This document shows, one piece after another, positions 58,150-58,296 of a stretch of 58,296 nt of DNA. This DNA is from Lachnospiraceae bacterium (lineage in GTDB: Bacteria; Bacillota; Clostridia; Lachnospirales; Lachnospiraceae): contig JAGCVY010000075.1 of the NCBI GenBank assembly GCA_017962105.1, positions 1 to 58,296 of the forward strand. The letters are read 5' to 3'. The first letter of the stretch is position 1. Every line of letters begins with the position of its first letter. The position numbers and the translations under genes were made by a program. The notes beneath the pieces were generated by a model that saw only the letters and a program-made list of their open reading frames with translations, was not told the origin of the DNA and searched no databases.

Positions 58150-58296
58150 AGCATAAATCATGACCACCAGCTGAGCTGGTGGTTTCCTCTGCGGCTATAA
58201 GCCGCTGTTCCCTGCTTGCCTCTAAAGAGGCTCTGAAGAATCGCCAACCGCACTGCGGTCACGGGCCGGCTCTGAAGAGCCTCTTTTTAATTGCCC
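58150..58296 (+). mobile_element. left-end region of an IS200/IS605-type element (partial)
   Basis: Within 130 bp there are five consecutive hairpins: 58163-58183 (9-bp stem, loop TGA), 58191-58205, 58218-58231, 58247-58259 and 58268-58281, the last followed by TCTTTTT as a terminator. Such hairpin strings are typical of IS200/IS605 ends, which lack inverted repeats and use hairpins for strand recognition. The transposase would lie right of the window. Without it the call stays tentative; a structured RNA or REP-like cluster is the alternative. Confidence 0.5.

Overview
The window reads as a chromosomal segment of a fairly GC-rich (roughly 55-60% by eye) Firmicute, most likely a clostridium of the Lachnospiraceae type. 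The support is the valS gene under a T-box leader, infC-rpmI-rplT behind an attenuator, AGGAGG or G-run ribosome binding sites, a DUF5716/DUF5717/Bax-inhibitor-like gene set, CmpB- and CotH-like proteins and many Thr/Pro-linker lipoproteins. No rRNA, tRNA, CRISPR array or prophage was seen. All identifications come from reading the sequence and recalling family motifs; no database search was run.

Layout. 1-145: end of an IS3-like element. 162-3297 (minus): LCAT-like secreted lipase, tyrosine phosphatase, small membrane protein. 3566-4927 (plus): archaeal-type AspRS. 5028-17988 (minus): a tightly packed nine-gene unit made of a VanW protein, a DltA-like ligase, a DltC-like carrier, a membrane-anchored PQQ-type propeller, a degenerate solute-binding/permease fusion, three large paralogous lipoproteins (one frameshifted) and a PstS-like lipoprotein. 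It follows a promoter with six helically phased TTAC boxes. 18385-21386 (minus): valS with its T-box. 21405-33098 (minus): a long run containing a DUF5717 giant protein, a BI-1 membrane protein, a DUF5716 actin/Hsp70-like protein, a repeat protein, an HD hydrolase, a CmpB-like membrane protein and two YD-repeat lipoproteins. 33290-34412: rplT, rpmI and infC (with an AUC start). 34675-42820 (minus): two unknown genes, proC, a NADAR-macrodomain fusion, an acyl-ACP thioesterase, an acyl-CoA synthetase and an XRE-cupin regulator.

42.9-46.2 kb is an AT-rich island on the plus strand: Fic protein, DUF4417 protein, a small BECR-nuclease-like protein and a double zinc-ribbon CPCC protein. It has short repeats at its edges and a 31-bp imperfect direct repeat around the last three genes. 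46231-52309: hydrolase, a small membrane protein, a 1327-residue membrane protein with 11-residue repeats and a SHOCT tail, and an unknown protein. 52701-58138 (plus): CotH-like lipoprotein and a heterodimeric ABC exporter. The window ends in a five-hairpin stretch typical of an IS200/IS605-type end.

The most unusual signals are (1) a short word, CATTTTCCG/CGGAAAATG, with 28 exact copies counted where about 0.4 is expected by composition; (2) the VanW/Dlt-like/PQQ/lipoprotein operon, which lacks dltB and dltD; (3) the DUF5716/DUF5717/BI-1 module; (4) the NADAR-macrodomain fusion; (5) the hendecad-repeat membrane protein; and (6) the Fic/DUF4417/BECR-like island with its flanking repeats.
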